Source: Pelomonas sp. Root1444 (lineage in GTDB: Bacteria > Pseudomonadota > Gammaproteobacteria > Burkholderiales > Burkholderiaceae_C). From it: a stretch of 64,000 nt of DNA. Position numbers and translations under genes: made by a program. The notes under the pieces are model-generated. The model did not search any database. It saw nothing but the letters and a program-made list of their open reading frames with translations, and had not been told where the DNA came from. This document shows positions 39,649 through 47,418 of this stretch, in pieces. Location: NCBI RefSeq assembly GCF_001426885.1, contig NZ_LMFP01000011.1, positions 274,756 through 338,755 on the forward strand. The letters are read 5' to 3'. Within the stretch, counting starts at the first letter, position 1, and every line of letters starts with the position of its first letter.

Positions 39649-40677
39649 ATGTTTTCGAGCGCAAAGCCGAGACTGAATCCGCCATGGCAGTCATGCTTGG
39701 CGGCCCGCCTCGCCGTATCTCTAGCTTGGGCGGTCTGCTGCGCCCTCGGCTTTGGCCTGCCGCCCTGGCAAGCAGCCCGTGCCGAACCTGCAGCGCCGCC
39801 CGCCAAGCCCCGCATGGAGTTCCGCTACTGGGACTGGGGCGCCACCCCGAAGCGCGACGACTACCAGTTCGCGCTGCTGACGCTGGCGCTGGACAAGACC
39901 ACCAAGGACTACGGGCCCTACCAGCTCACCCGCGTGGTGAAGAGCTACTCCACCTCCCGGCTGCGGCGCGAGATCAACCGCGGCGATGTCGTGAACGTGC
40001 ACGCCGGGCCCTGGCGGCCGCTGGAGACCAGCGACGACAAGTTGCCGGAGCGCAGCCTGCGCGTCAACGTGCCCATCTTCAAGGACTTGCTCGGCTACCG
40101 GAAGCTGCTGATCCGCCGCGACGACCTCGACCGGTTCAAGCGCATCGTGCAAGCGGACGACCTCAAGGAACTCGTCGTCGGGCAGGCCAACGGCTGGGTG
40201 GACGTCGAGATCTACCGGCACAACGGCTACCGCGTCAACGACATCGCCAACCCGGCCACGCTGTTGGACATGCTGGCCAAGAAGCGCATCGACTACATCC
40301 CCATCAGCCTGATGGACGTCGACACCATCCTGGCGAGCCGCCCCGAACTGGCCGAGCAGCTGATGCTGCTGCCCGACATCACGATCTACTTCCCGCTGCC
40401 GGTCATCTTCTACGTCACCATCCACGAGCCACGGATGGCGGAGCGGCTGGAGGCGGGGCTGAACCTGGCCCGGCAGGACGGCTCGTTGGAGCGCTTGTTC
40501 AAGAGCAGTTTCGCGCACGAGCTGGAACTCCTGCGCAACGGTACGCACAAGCGTTTCACGCTGACAAATCCCTTCGTTCCCCGGGAACTGGTGGAAGAGA
40601 AGAAGCCGCTTGAAGCCGCTGAGGGCGGTGCACATGCTGCGAGTTCGGCCAAAGGACGCTGGCAGGTAGGGCGTTGA
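39649..40677 (+). CDS. Periplasmic substrate-binding-like protein
   Basis: 342 residues from ATG 39649 (RBS GGAGGGA upstream), with a long signal peptide ending near AARAEPAAPP. The mature part looks like a two-lobed periplasmic binding protein: MEFRYWDWG at the start, LTLALDKTTKDYGPYQL, RGDVVNVHAGPW, LIRRDDLDRFKRI and a second lobe with LLDMLAKKRIDYIPISLMD and FPLPVIFYVTIHEPRMAERLEAGL. No permease or ATPase gene is nearby, so it may be an orphan sensor protein. The ligand cannot be inferred. Confidence 0.82.
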   Translation: MFSSAKPRLNPPWQSCLAARLAVSLAWAVCCALGFGLPPWQAARAEPAAPPAKPRMEFRYWDWGATPKRDDYQFALLTLALDKTTKDYGPYQLTRVVKSYSTSRLRREINRGDVVNVHAGPWRPLETSDDKLPERSLRVNVPIFKDLLGYRKLLIRRDDLDRFKRIVQADDLKELVVGQANGWVDVEIYRHNGYRVNDIANPATLLDMLAKKRIDYIPISLMDVDTILASRPELAEQLMLLPDITIYFPLPVIFYVTIHEPRMAERLEAGLNLARQDGSLERLFKSSFAHELELLRNGTHKRFTLTNPFVPRELVEEKKPLEAAEGGAHAASSAKGRWQVGR

Positions 40678-40700
40678 GAGCGGCCAATGCGCCCGCCAAT

Positions 40701-40730
40701 TTGACCGTTCAATACAATTAGATCTATATT
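40701..40730 (+). promoter_or_regulatory. Sigma70-type promoter of the toxin-antitoxin module
   Basis: TTGACC (40701-40706), 18-bp spacer, TATATT (40725-40730). The -10 box abuts the inverted-repeat operator, so antitoxin binding would block RNA polymerase. The region is clearly AT-richer than its surroundings. Confidence 0.7.
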
Positions 40731-40752
40731 TGGCGCCAATTTTGGAGCCAAA
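40729..40752. promoter_or_regulatory. Inverted-repeat operator of the toxin-antitoxin module
   Basis: TTTGGCGCCAA-TT-TTGGAGCCAAA: 11-bp arms with one mismatch, from the -10 box to the first base of the antitoxin start codon. Type II antitoxins typically repress at such sites. Confidence 0.75.
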
Positions 40753-41006
40753 TGATGGAAGCCATTCTTGCCGAAATCGCGGTCAGCATGTCCGAGTTCA
40801 AGAAGAACCCGGCTGCCGTGCTGCGAGAGGCCAACCACCGCCCGGTCGCGGTGCTCAACCACAATCGGGCGGCCTTTTACATGATTGAGCCGCGCCTGTT
40901 CGAGGCCATGATGGACGAACTGGCCGACCAGGAGCTGTACCGCAAGGCCGCCAGCCGCTTGGCCGACAAGGCGCGCGCCGTCGAGGTGGACATTGACGAC
41001 CTCTGA
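40752..41006 (+). CDS. Phd/YefM-family antitoxin
   Basis: 84 residues. N-terminal Phd/YefM fold with VSMSEFKKNPAAVLREANHRPVAVLNHNRAAFYMIEPRLFEAMM, followed by an acidic, helical C-terminus (ADKARAVEVDIDDL) that would wrap the toxin. It binds its operator and neutralises the RelE-like toxin encoded downstream, with which it overlaps by 14 bp. An ATG one codon later (40755) is an equally possible start. The AT-rich promoter and lower GC of this module suggest horizontal acquisition. Confidence 0.92.
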   Translation: MMEAILAEIAVSMSEFKKNPAAVLREANHRPVAVLNHNRAAFYMIEPRLFEAMMDELADQELYRKAASRLADKARAVEVDIDDL

Positions 41007-41358
41007 GGGCGGCAAGGCGAAGCACAAGTACGCGCTTCGTTTCATGCCCGAGGCGCTGGAGGAATGGCACCGGCTCGATGGGTCAGTCAAGGCGCCGCTG
41101 AAGAAGCTGCTCGCCAAGCGCCTGGACAACCCGCGCGTGCCGGGCGGTGAACTGCATGGGCCGCTGGCCGGTTGCTACAAGATCAAGCTGCGACATCAAG
41201 GCGTGCGGCTGGTTTACTCGGTCGAGGACGACCATCTGATCGTGACCGTCATTGCCGTCGACAAGCGGGAGGACGGGGCGGTGTATGAAACGTCGCTGGC
41301 GCGTGTGTCGAAGGCCGCGGCGAAGGCGCAGGCGAGGCGGGACAAGCTGAAGGGGTAG
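40993..41358 (+). CDS. RelE/ParE-family toxin
   Basis: 121 residues from TTG 40993, which lies inside the antitoxin gene. The RelE/StbE fold is visible: YALRFMPEALEEWHRLDGSVKAPLKKLLAKRLDNP, GCYKIKLRHQGVRLVYSVEDDHLIVTVIAVDKRE. The pattern of basic residues and RLVY strand is that of ribosome-dependent mRNA interferases, which cut mRNA in the A site; a gyrase-targeting ParE role is less likely. It ends with an unusual basic tail (KAAAKAQARRDKLKG). Coupled to the antitoxin by a 14-bp overlap. Confidence 0.9.
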   Translation: MTTSEGGKAKHKYALRFMPEALEEWHRLDGSVKAPLKKLLAKRLDNPRVPGGELHGPLAGCYKIKLRHQGVRLVYSVEDDHLIVTVIAVDKREDGAVYETSLARVSKAAAKAQARRDKLKG

Positions 41359-41361
41359 GCG

Positions 41362-41412
41362 GCGGCAACACGAATTTGCCGACGTTGATGTTTCGGAGAA
41401 GTTCGCTCGAGG
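41362..41412 (+). pseudogene. Decayed 3' fragment of a GMC oxidoreductase gene
   Basis: About 50 nt here (GCGGCAACACGAATTTGCCG then ACGTTGATG and GAGAAG) align with the end of the intact GMC gene at 39543-39590. Translated, it reads GNTNLPTLM against GNTNSPTLM, followed by a frame disruption. It lies just after the toxin stop codon, on the far side of the solute-binding and toxin-antitoxin genes. Confidence 0.65.
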
Positions 41413-41460
41413 GTAGGCACGTGAGCAGTTCTACGAATGCCCTACCGCGACAATTCCGGC

Positions 41461-43371
41461 ATGTCTCCAGCGTCCCCCCGCGTGCTTGCCGTCATCCCCC
41501 CGATGACGCAGCTGAACACGCCCTACCCGTCCACCGCCTACCTGACCGGCTTCCTGCGCTCGCGAGGCATCGACGCGCAGCAGGTGGACTTGGCGCTCGC
41601 GCTGGTTCTGGAGTTGTTCGCGCCCGCCGGTCTCGCGCAGATCCGCAGCACCGTCCAGGCCCTGCCTGAGCTCCAGCGCACAGCCCAGACCGCCTGGTTC
41701 GCCGCCGAATTCGGCACCATCGCCGCCGTCACGCCGCGCGTCATCGCCTTCCTGCAGGGCCGTGACCCGACGGTGGCGCATCGCATCAACACGCGCGCCT
41801 TCCTCCCCGAGGGCGCGCGCTTCGCGTCGCTGGACGCCTATGTCGACGAGGACGGCGGCGACCCGCTGGCCTGGGCCTTCGGCGCTTTGGGCCTGCAGGA
41901 CCGCGCGCGGCACCTGGCGACGCTGTTCCTGAACGACCTCGCCGACGTGCTGCGCGATGCGGTGGACGCGCGCTTCGAGTTCGTCCGCTACGCCGAGTCG
42001 CTGGCCGCGGCGCAGGCGCATTTCGACCCGCTGGCCGACGCGCTCGCCGCGCCGCCCAACCTCGTCGACACGACGCTGCAGCGGCTCACGCTGGCGGCGC
42101 TGGAGCAGCATGCCCCCGACGTCGTGCTGCTGTCCGTGCCCTTCCCCGGCTCCGTCTACGCGGCCTTGCGCATCGCGCAGACGATCAAGGCCGCGCGGCC
42201 GGATGTCGTCACCGTCCTGGGCGGCGGCTACGTCAACACCGAGCTGCGCGAACTGGCCGAGCCGCGCCTGTTCGACTTCGTCGACTACGCGACGCTGGAC
42301 GCCGGCGAACGGCCATTGCTGGCGCTGCTGGAGCACGTGGCGGGCAAGCGATCGAAGCAACGCCTCGTGCGCACCTTCTGGCGCGACGAAGGCCAGGTCA
42401 GGTACACCAACTTCGTCGAACCCGACATCCCCTTCGACGACGTCGGCACGCCGACCTGGGACGGGTTGCCGCTGGACCGCTACCTGTCGCTGCTGGACAT
42501 GCTCAACCCTATGAACCGGCTGTGGAGCGACGGGCGCTGGAACAAGCTGACGGTGGCGCATGGCTGCTACTGGAAGAAATGCAGCTTCTGCGACGTGAGC
42601 CTGGACTACATCTCGCGCTACGAGGCCGCCTCGGCCGAGGTGCTGGTGGACCGCATCGAGGCCATCGTCAGGGAGACGGGTCAGACGGGCTTCCACTTCG
42701 TCGACGAGGCCGCGCCGCCCAAGGCGCTCAAGGCCCTCGCGGAGGAGCTGCTGCGTCGCAACGTCGCCATCAGCTGGTGGGGCAACATCCGCTTCGAGAA
42801 GACCTTTACGCCCGAGCTGTGCCAGCTGCTGGCCGACAGCGGCTGCATCGCGATCTCCGGCGGGCTGGAGGTCGCTTCAGACCGGCTGCTGCAGCTGATG
42901 AAGAAGGGCGTCAGCGTCGAGCAGGTGGCGCGCGTGACCAAGGCGTTCGCCGACGCGGGCGTGCTGGTGCATGCCTACCTGATGTACGGCTTCCCGACGC
43001 AGACGACGCAGGACACCGTGGACGCGCTGGAGTACGTGCGCCAGCTGTTCGAGAACGGCTGCATCCACAGCGGCTTCTTCCACCGCTTTGCCTGCACGGT
43101 GCACTCGCCCGTGGGCATGAACCCGGCGGAGTACGGCGTCACGCTGCAGCCGCTGCCCGCGGACGGCCGCTTCGCCAGGAACGACATCGCCTTCATCGAC
43201 CCCACGCCCACCGACCACGACGGCCTGGGCCAGGGGCTGAAGAAGGGCCTCTACAACTTCATGCACGGCATCGGCATCGACAGCGACATCCGCAGCTGGT
43301 TCCCGGTGCGCGTGCCCAAGACCACCGTGCCGCGACGCTTCGTCGAACGCGCGCTCGCCACCCCACGCTGA
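41461..43371 (+). CDS. B12-binding-type radical SAM protein
   Basis: 636 residues from ATG 41461. The N-terminus resembles a B12-binding-type Rossmann domain (VLAVIPPMTQLNTPYPSTAYLTGFLRSRG ... DVVLLSVPFPGSVYAALRIAQTIKAARPDVVTVLGGGYVNTE), without an obvious DxHxxG cobalamin motif. The radical SAM core has cysteines at 369, 374 and 377 (C-x4-C-x2-C), one residue wider than the classic C-x3-C-x2-C. The segment SGGLEVASDRLLQLMKKGVS and YLMYGFPTQTTQDTVDALEYVRQLF are typical of this superfamily. The reaction is unknown. Coupled to the following small gene by TGATG. Confidence 0.88.
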   Translation: MSPASPRVLAVIPPMTQLNTPYPSTAYLTGFLRSRGIDAQQVDLALALVLELFAPAGLAQIRSTVQALPELQRTAQTAWFAAEFGTIAAVTPRVIAFLQGRDPTVAHRINTRAFLPEGARFASLDAYVDEDGGDPLAWAFGALGLQDRARHLATLFLNDLADVLRDAVDARFEFVRYAESLAAAQAHFDPLADALAAPPNLVDTTLQRLTLAALEQHAPDVVLLSVPFPGSVYAALRIAQTIKAARPDVVTVLGGGYVNTELRELAEPRLFDFVDYATLDAGERPLLALLEHVAGKRSKQRLVRTFWRDEGQVRYTNFVEPDIPFDDVGTPTWDGLPLDRYLSLLDMLNPMNRLWSDGRWNKLTVAHGCYWKKCSFCDVSLDYISRYEAASAEVLVDRIEAIVRETGQTGFHFVDEAAPPKALKALAEELLRRNVAISWWGNIRFEKTFTPELCQLLADSGCIAISGGLEVASDRLLQLMKKGVSVEQVARVTKAFADAGVLVHAYLMYGFPTQTTQDTVDALEYVRQLFENGCIHSGFFHRFACTVHSPVGMNPAEYGVTLQPLPADGRFARNDIAFIDPTPTDHDGLGQGLKKGLYNFMHGIGIDSDIRSWFPVRVPKTTVPRRFVERALATPR

Positions 43372-43706
43372 TGTTCACGTCCACCTTCACCTTCGCCAAG
43401 GGCGAGTACGACGCCGAGTTCTTCGCGCTCGACGAGCGCATCGCCCGGATCGCCCGCGCCATCCCCGGCTATCGCGGCGAAGAGGCGTGGGAGAACCCCG
43501 CCACCGGGCTGATCTCCAACGTCTACTACTGGGACTCGATGGACGCCCTGCAGCAGCTGATGAACCACCCATCGCACCGCGAGGCCAAGACGGCCCAGGC
43601 GCGCTGGCTGAAGGGCTACCAGGTCGTCATCGCCCAGGTGGTGCGCAGCTACGGCGACGGCGGCATCGCCCACCCGCTGAATCCCCAGAACGCAGTGCCC
43701 GACTGA
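43371..43706 (+). CDS. ABM-like small monooxygenase/dimeric alpha-beta barrel protein
   Basis: 111 residues with the ferredoxin-like alpha-beta barrel of the antibiotic biosynthesis monooxygenase group: FTFAKGEYDAEFFALDERIARIARAIPGYRGEEAW, NVYYWDSMDALQQLMNHPSHREAK. These small proteins form dimers and are often monooxygenases or cyclases without cofactors, or stress proteins. Its start overlaps the radical SAM stop (TGATG), so the two are made together; a joint role is possible but unproven. Confidence 0.82.
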   Translation: MFTSTFTFAKGEYDAEFFALDERIARIARAIPGYRGEEAWENPATGLISNVYYWDSMDALQQLMNHPSHREAKTAQARWLKGYQVVIAQVVRSYGDGGIAHPLNPQNAVPD

Positions 43707-43709
43707 CTT

Positions 43710-43724
43710 TTGTGCAGTGCACAA
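43710..43724. promoter_or_regulatory. Palindrome upstream of parA
   Basis: TTGTGCA-G-TGCACAA, a perfect 7-bp inverted repeat with a one-base centre, 29 bp before the ParA start and just after the ABM-like gene. It fits a dimeric regulator's operator; the protein is unknown. Confidence 0.55.
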
Positions 43725-43752
43725 TCGTCGCATCCAAGCGGAGGTGCGGGCG

Positions 43753-44520
43753 ATGCGGCGAGTCGTGTTCAACCAGAAGGGTGGCGTGGGCAAGTCCACG
43801 ATCACGAGCAACCTCGCGGCGATCGCCGCGTCGCAGGGCAGGAGCGTGCTGGTCATCGACCTGGACTGCCAGGGCAACACGACGCGCTACCTGCTGGGCG
43901 AGGCCGCCGATGACGAGCGCACCGGCTCGGCGGAGTTCTTCGCGCAGACGCTGAAGTTCAGCGTGCGCGAGCACGACAACAGCGAGTTCATCAGCGAGAC
44001 GCCGTGGCAGAACCTGCACCTGATGGCCGCCAGCCCCGAGCTGGACGAGCTGCACGGCAAGCTGGAGAGCCGCTACAAGATCTACAAGCTGCGTGAGGCC
44101 TTGCAGCGGCTGGACGGCCATTACGACGAGATCTGGATCGACACGCCGCCGGCGCTGAACTTCTACACGCGCTCGGCGTTGATCGCGGCGCAGGGCTGCC
44201 TGATCCCGTTCGACTGCGACGACTTTTCGCGCCGGGCGCTCTACGGGCTGCTGGAGGCCGTCGATGAGATCCGCGCCGACCACGCGCCGGAGCTGCGCGT
44301 CGAGGGCATCGTCGTCAACCAGTTCCAGGCCCGCGCCTCGCTGCCGCAGCGCACCGTGCAGGAGCTGCTGGACGAGGGCCTGCCGGTGCTGCAGCCCTAC
44401 CTGTCCAGCAGCGTGAAGGTCAAGGAATCGCACGAGCTGAGCCGGCCCATGATCCACCTCGACCCGCGCCACAAGCTGACGCAGGAGTTCATCGCGCTGT
44501 ACGAATCGCTGGGCAGTTAG
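43753..44520 (+). CDS. ParA-family ATPase (orphan)
   Basis: 255 residues from ATG 43753. Deviant Walker A KGGVGKST at 9-16, Walker B-like VLVIDLDCQGN and IWIDTPPALNF, and switch/contact motifs of the MinD/ParA superfamily. Such ATPases position DNA or protein cargo in the cell. No parB gene or parS-like cluster adjoins it, so it is probably not the chromosomal partition ATPase; a cargo-positioning role (chemotaxis, secretion, polyhydroxyalkanoate or other) is more likely. Its end overlaps the convergent M16 gene by 4 bp. Confidence 0.92.
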   Translation: MRRVVFNQKGGVGKSTITSNLAAIAASQGRSVLVIDLDCQGNTTRYLLGEAADDERTGSAEFFAQTLKFSVREHDNSEFISETPWQNLHLMAASPELDELHGKLESRYKIYKLREALQRLDGHYDEIWIDTPPALNFYTRSALIAAQGCLIPFDCDDFSRRALYGLLEAVDEIRADHAPELRVEGIVVNQFQARASLPQRTVQELLDEGLPVLQPYLSSSVKVKESHELSRPMIHLDPRHKLTQEFIALYESLGS

Positions 44521-47348
44521 GGCGCAGGCTTCCCCTCGGCGTCCCGCACCTCGACCTTGCGGCCGATGGCTTCCAGCTGCGGCTGCACCTTGGCCTTGTC
44601 GCCCACGGCCACGACGATGAGCTGGGCCGGGTCAAGATGCTGCCGGGCCGCCCGCAGCGCGCTGGCTGCGGTGACCGCGCCGTACTTGGCGGGCAGGTCG
44701 GTGACGGCGCTCAGCGGCCGGCCCACGGCCCAGTTGCCGGCATAGCCGCCGACGACGGCGACGTTGGTGTCGAACTGGCCCGGCAGCGACAGCAGCTGGG
44801 CGTTGCGCACGCGGCTCAGCTCGGCCGCGGTCATGGGCTTGGCGCGCATGCCCTCGATCTCCTTCCACATGTCGACGAGCGCCGCGCCGGTCACATCGGT
44901 GCGCACGCTGCCCCGGATGCCGAACTGGCCGCGCTCGCGGCCCATCGTGTAGCCGGAGAACATGCCGTAGGTGTAGCCCTTGACCTCGCGCAGCTGGTTG
45001 TTGATGCGTGACGTGAACAGGCCGCCCAGCGCCGCGTTCATGACCCCGATGTCGGCCGCGTCCGGGGCCGCCGCGAACGGGCCGGGGGCGACGACGGCCA
45101 GCGCCGTCTGCGGCGCGCCCGGCTTGTCGACCAGCACCGTGCGGGCAGCGATGGGCCCGGCCGGCGGCAGCGGCGCGGCGGGGGCGGCGTCGCCCACGGG
45201 CTTCCAGCGGCCGAACAGCGGCTCCACCAGCGCACGCAGCTCGGCCTCGCCGAGGTCACCGGCCACGACGAGTGCCGCACGCTCCGGGCGGTAGTGCCCT
45301 TGCCAGAAGGCGCGCAGCGCGGCGGCGTCGGTGGCCTTGATGCTGGCTTCGGTGCCCAGCGCGTTGGCGCCCAGGGGGTGTCCCTCCCCATAGGTCACGC
45401 GGTTGCCTATGGCATTGGCCAGCAGCGGCGCCTGCTCGCGCGCCTGGGCCAGCGCGGCCAGGCGCTGGGCCTGCAGGCGCTCGATCTCGGGCGCGGCGAA
45501 GGCCGGGTTGAGTGCCACATCGGCCAGCAGGGCCAGGCCTTGCCCGGCCACCGCCTTGAGGCCGGAGAACTCGACGCGCGCCTCCTCGCCGCCGGCCTGG
45601 GTTGTCAGCGTGGCGCCCAGTGCCGCGGCGGCTTCGGCAATCTGCTGGGCGCTGCGGGTCGTCGTGCCCTCGGGCAGCATGGCCGCGGTGAAGCCCGCGA
45701 GGCCCGGCTTGTCGGCGGGGTTGGCGCCCTGGCCGGCACGCACGACGAGGCTGGCGCTGACCAGCGGCAGCCCGGCCTTCTGCGAGTGGATGACCGTCAA
45801 CCCGTTGGCGAGCTGGAAGCTTTGGGCCGCAGGCAGCGACAGCGTGCCGGCCTTGGCCGCGCCGGGCGGCTTGTTGCGCCAGGGCTCCGGCGCGTTCAAG
45901 GACTCGCGTTCGCCCTTGGCCGCCTTCGTCGGCATGGGCGGCGTGGCCACCTCGGCCGCCAGCACCTGCTCGCCCGGCTTGGCTTGCACGACGACGCGGG
46001 CATCCCGCTTCAACCATCGAGCCACCGTGGCGCTGACGGCGACCGGCGTCGTCTGGCGGTAGCGCGCCAGGTCCCTGCCGACGAAATCGGGGTCGCCGGC
46101 CATCTGGTTGTAGTGGTTGACGAGGTCGGCCAGCATGCCCACCTTCTCCATGTGCTGCAGCAGCTGGGTCTCGATGACGGCCCGCGCCTGCGCCAGCTCA
46201 GCCTCGGTGGGCGGCGTCGTGGCCAGCTTGGCGACCTCTGCATCGACGAGGGCCTCGATCTCATCGAGCGAGGCGCCGGGCCGCGCGACGATCTCGATGT
46301 CGAAGACCGAGCTCAGCGACTGCGATTGCTGGCTGACCTGCACGCTCTGCGCCAGTTGCCGGTCGCGCACCAGCAGGCCGTACAGCCGGCTGGCCTTGCC
46401 GCCGCCCAGCACATGGGCGGCGACGTCCAGCTCGGCGTCGCCGGCCGCGAACATCGGCGGCGTGTGCCAGGCCAGGTTCAGGCGCGACAGCTCGATGCGG
46501 TCGGTCACGACCAGGCGGCGCTCCTTCGTGATCACCGGCATGGCGACCTTGACCTCGGGCGGCTTCGGGCCGGCCTTGAGCGTGCCGAAGTACTTCGTCA
46601 CCAGCGCCTTGGCCTGCTTGGGATCGAAATCACCGGCCAGCACCAGCGTGGCGTTGTTGGGCCGGTAGTAGGTGCGGGCGAAAGCCTTCACGTCCTTGAG
46701 CTGGATGCCCTGGATGTCGGCATGCGAGCCGATGACCACCGCGCGGTAGGGGTGGCCTGCCGGGTAGAGCGCCTGGTACATCGCCTCCTCGACGATGCCG
46801 TAGGGCTGGTTCTCGGTGCTCTGGCGGCGCTCGTTGCGCACCACGTCCTGCTGGTTGGCCAGCGCCACCGAATCGACCTCGTCGATCATCCAGCCGAGCA
46901 TGTCGGCCTTCAGCCACAGGCCCAGCGCCAGCTGGTTGGACGGCAGCGTGAAGAAGTAGTTGGTGCGGTCGAAGTTGGTCGAGCCGTTGGCATCGGTGCC
47001 GCCAGCGGCATCGACGAACTTGTCGAACTCGCCACGCGGCACGTGGCGGCTGCCGGCGAACATCAGGTGCTCGAACAGGTGGGCGAAACCGGTCTGGCCC
47101 GGGGCCTCGTTGCGCGGGCCGGCATGCACCCACAGGTTGAAGGCGACCAGCGGCAGGCGGTGGTCCTCCACCAGGATGACCTCGAAGCCATTGGGCAACG
47201 TGAACTTCTCATGGCGCACCGCGAGCCGGCCGGCCTCGGTGCTGACGGCGCCCGGCACGGGCGGCGCCGACCAGACGGGCAGCGCGGCGGACAGCGCGCC
47301 GGACAGGGCCAGCAAGGCCACCAGGCGGCGGGGGGCGGGAGCGTTCAT
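44517..47348 (-). CDS. M16-family (insulinase/pitrilysin) zinc peptidase, two-domain
   Basis: 943 residues from ATG 47348 with a signal peptide (RRLVALLALSGALSAALPVWSA), so periplasmic. The first half holds the inverted zinc motif HLFEH (His90, Glu93, His94) and the downstream Glu in NERRQSTENQPYGIVEEAMYQ. The second half repeats the fold (FQLANGLTVIHSQKAGLPLVSASLVVRAG, LTTQAGGEEARVEFSG) but has no HxxEH, the usual inactive half that closes over the substrate. Probably degrades peptides in the periplasm. The gene after it on the same strand is an AEC transporter 70 bp upstream. Confidence 0.93.
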   Translation of the reverse strand: MNAPAPRRLVALLALSGALSAALPVWSAPPVPGAVSTEAGRLAVRHEKFTLPNGFEVILVEDHRLPLVAFNLWVHAGPRNEAPGQTGFAHLFEHLMFAGSRHVPRGEFDKFVDAAGGTDANGSTNFDRTNYFFTLPSNQLALGLWLKADMLGWMIDEVDSVALANQQDVVRNERRQSTENQPYGIVEEAMYQALYPAGHPYRAVVIGSHADIQGIQLKDVKAFARTYYRPNNATLVLAGDFDPKQAKALVTKYFGTLKAGPKPPEVKVAMPVITKERRLVVTDRIELSRLNLAWHTPPMFAAGDAELDVAAHVLGGGKASRLYGLLVRDRQLAQSVQVSQQSQSLSSVFDIEIVARPGASLDEIEALVDAEVAKLATTPPTEAELAQARAVIETQLLQHMEKVGMLADLVNHYNQMAGDPDFVGRDLARYRQTTPVAVSATVARWLKRDARVVVQAKPGEQVLAAEVATPPMPTKAAKGERESLNAPEPWRNKPPGAAKAGTLSLPAAQSFQLANGLTVIHSQKAGLPLVSASLVVRAGQGANPADKPGLAGFTAAMLPEGTTTRSAQQIAEAAAALGATLTTQAGGEEARVEFSGLKAVAGQGLALLADVALNPAFAAPEIERLQAQRLAALAQAREQAPLLANAIGNRVTYGEGHPLGANALGTEASIKATDAAALRAFWQGHYRPERAALVVAGDLGEAELRALVEPLFGRWKPVGDAAPAAPLPPAGPIAARTVLVDKPGAPQTALAVVAPGPFAAAPDAADIGVMNAALGGLFTSRINNQLREVKGYTYGMFSGYTMGRERGQFGIRGSVRTDVTGAALVDMWKEIEGMRAKPMTAAELSRVRNAQLLSLPGQFDTNVAVVGGYAGNWAVGRPLSAVTDLPAKYGAVTAASALRAARQHLDPAQLIVVAVGDKAKVQPQLEAIGRKVEVRDAEGKPAP

Positions 47349-47418
47349 GCGGGTCAGTCCTCGAAGAGCGATGCAGGGATTGGGCAGCCGGCGCCGCGCG
47401 GCGCAGAAGTGCCGGCAG

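Noticed and set aside
43710..43724. PhaR (polyhydroxyalkanoate regulator) binding site
   Set aside because: The TGCA half-sites are loosely similar, but no phasin or PHA gene is near and I cannot verify the consensus from the sequence alone.
40701..44520. Prophage or plasmid remnant because of the toxin-antitoxin module and ParA
   Set aside because: No integrase, phage structural gene, replication protein, att-like repeat pair or parB is present, and flanking genes look chromosomal.
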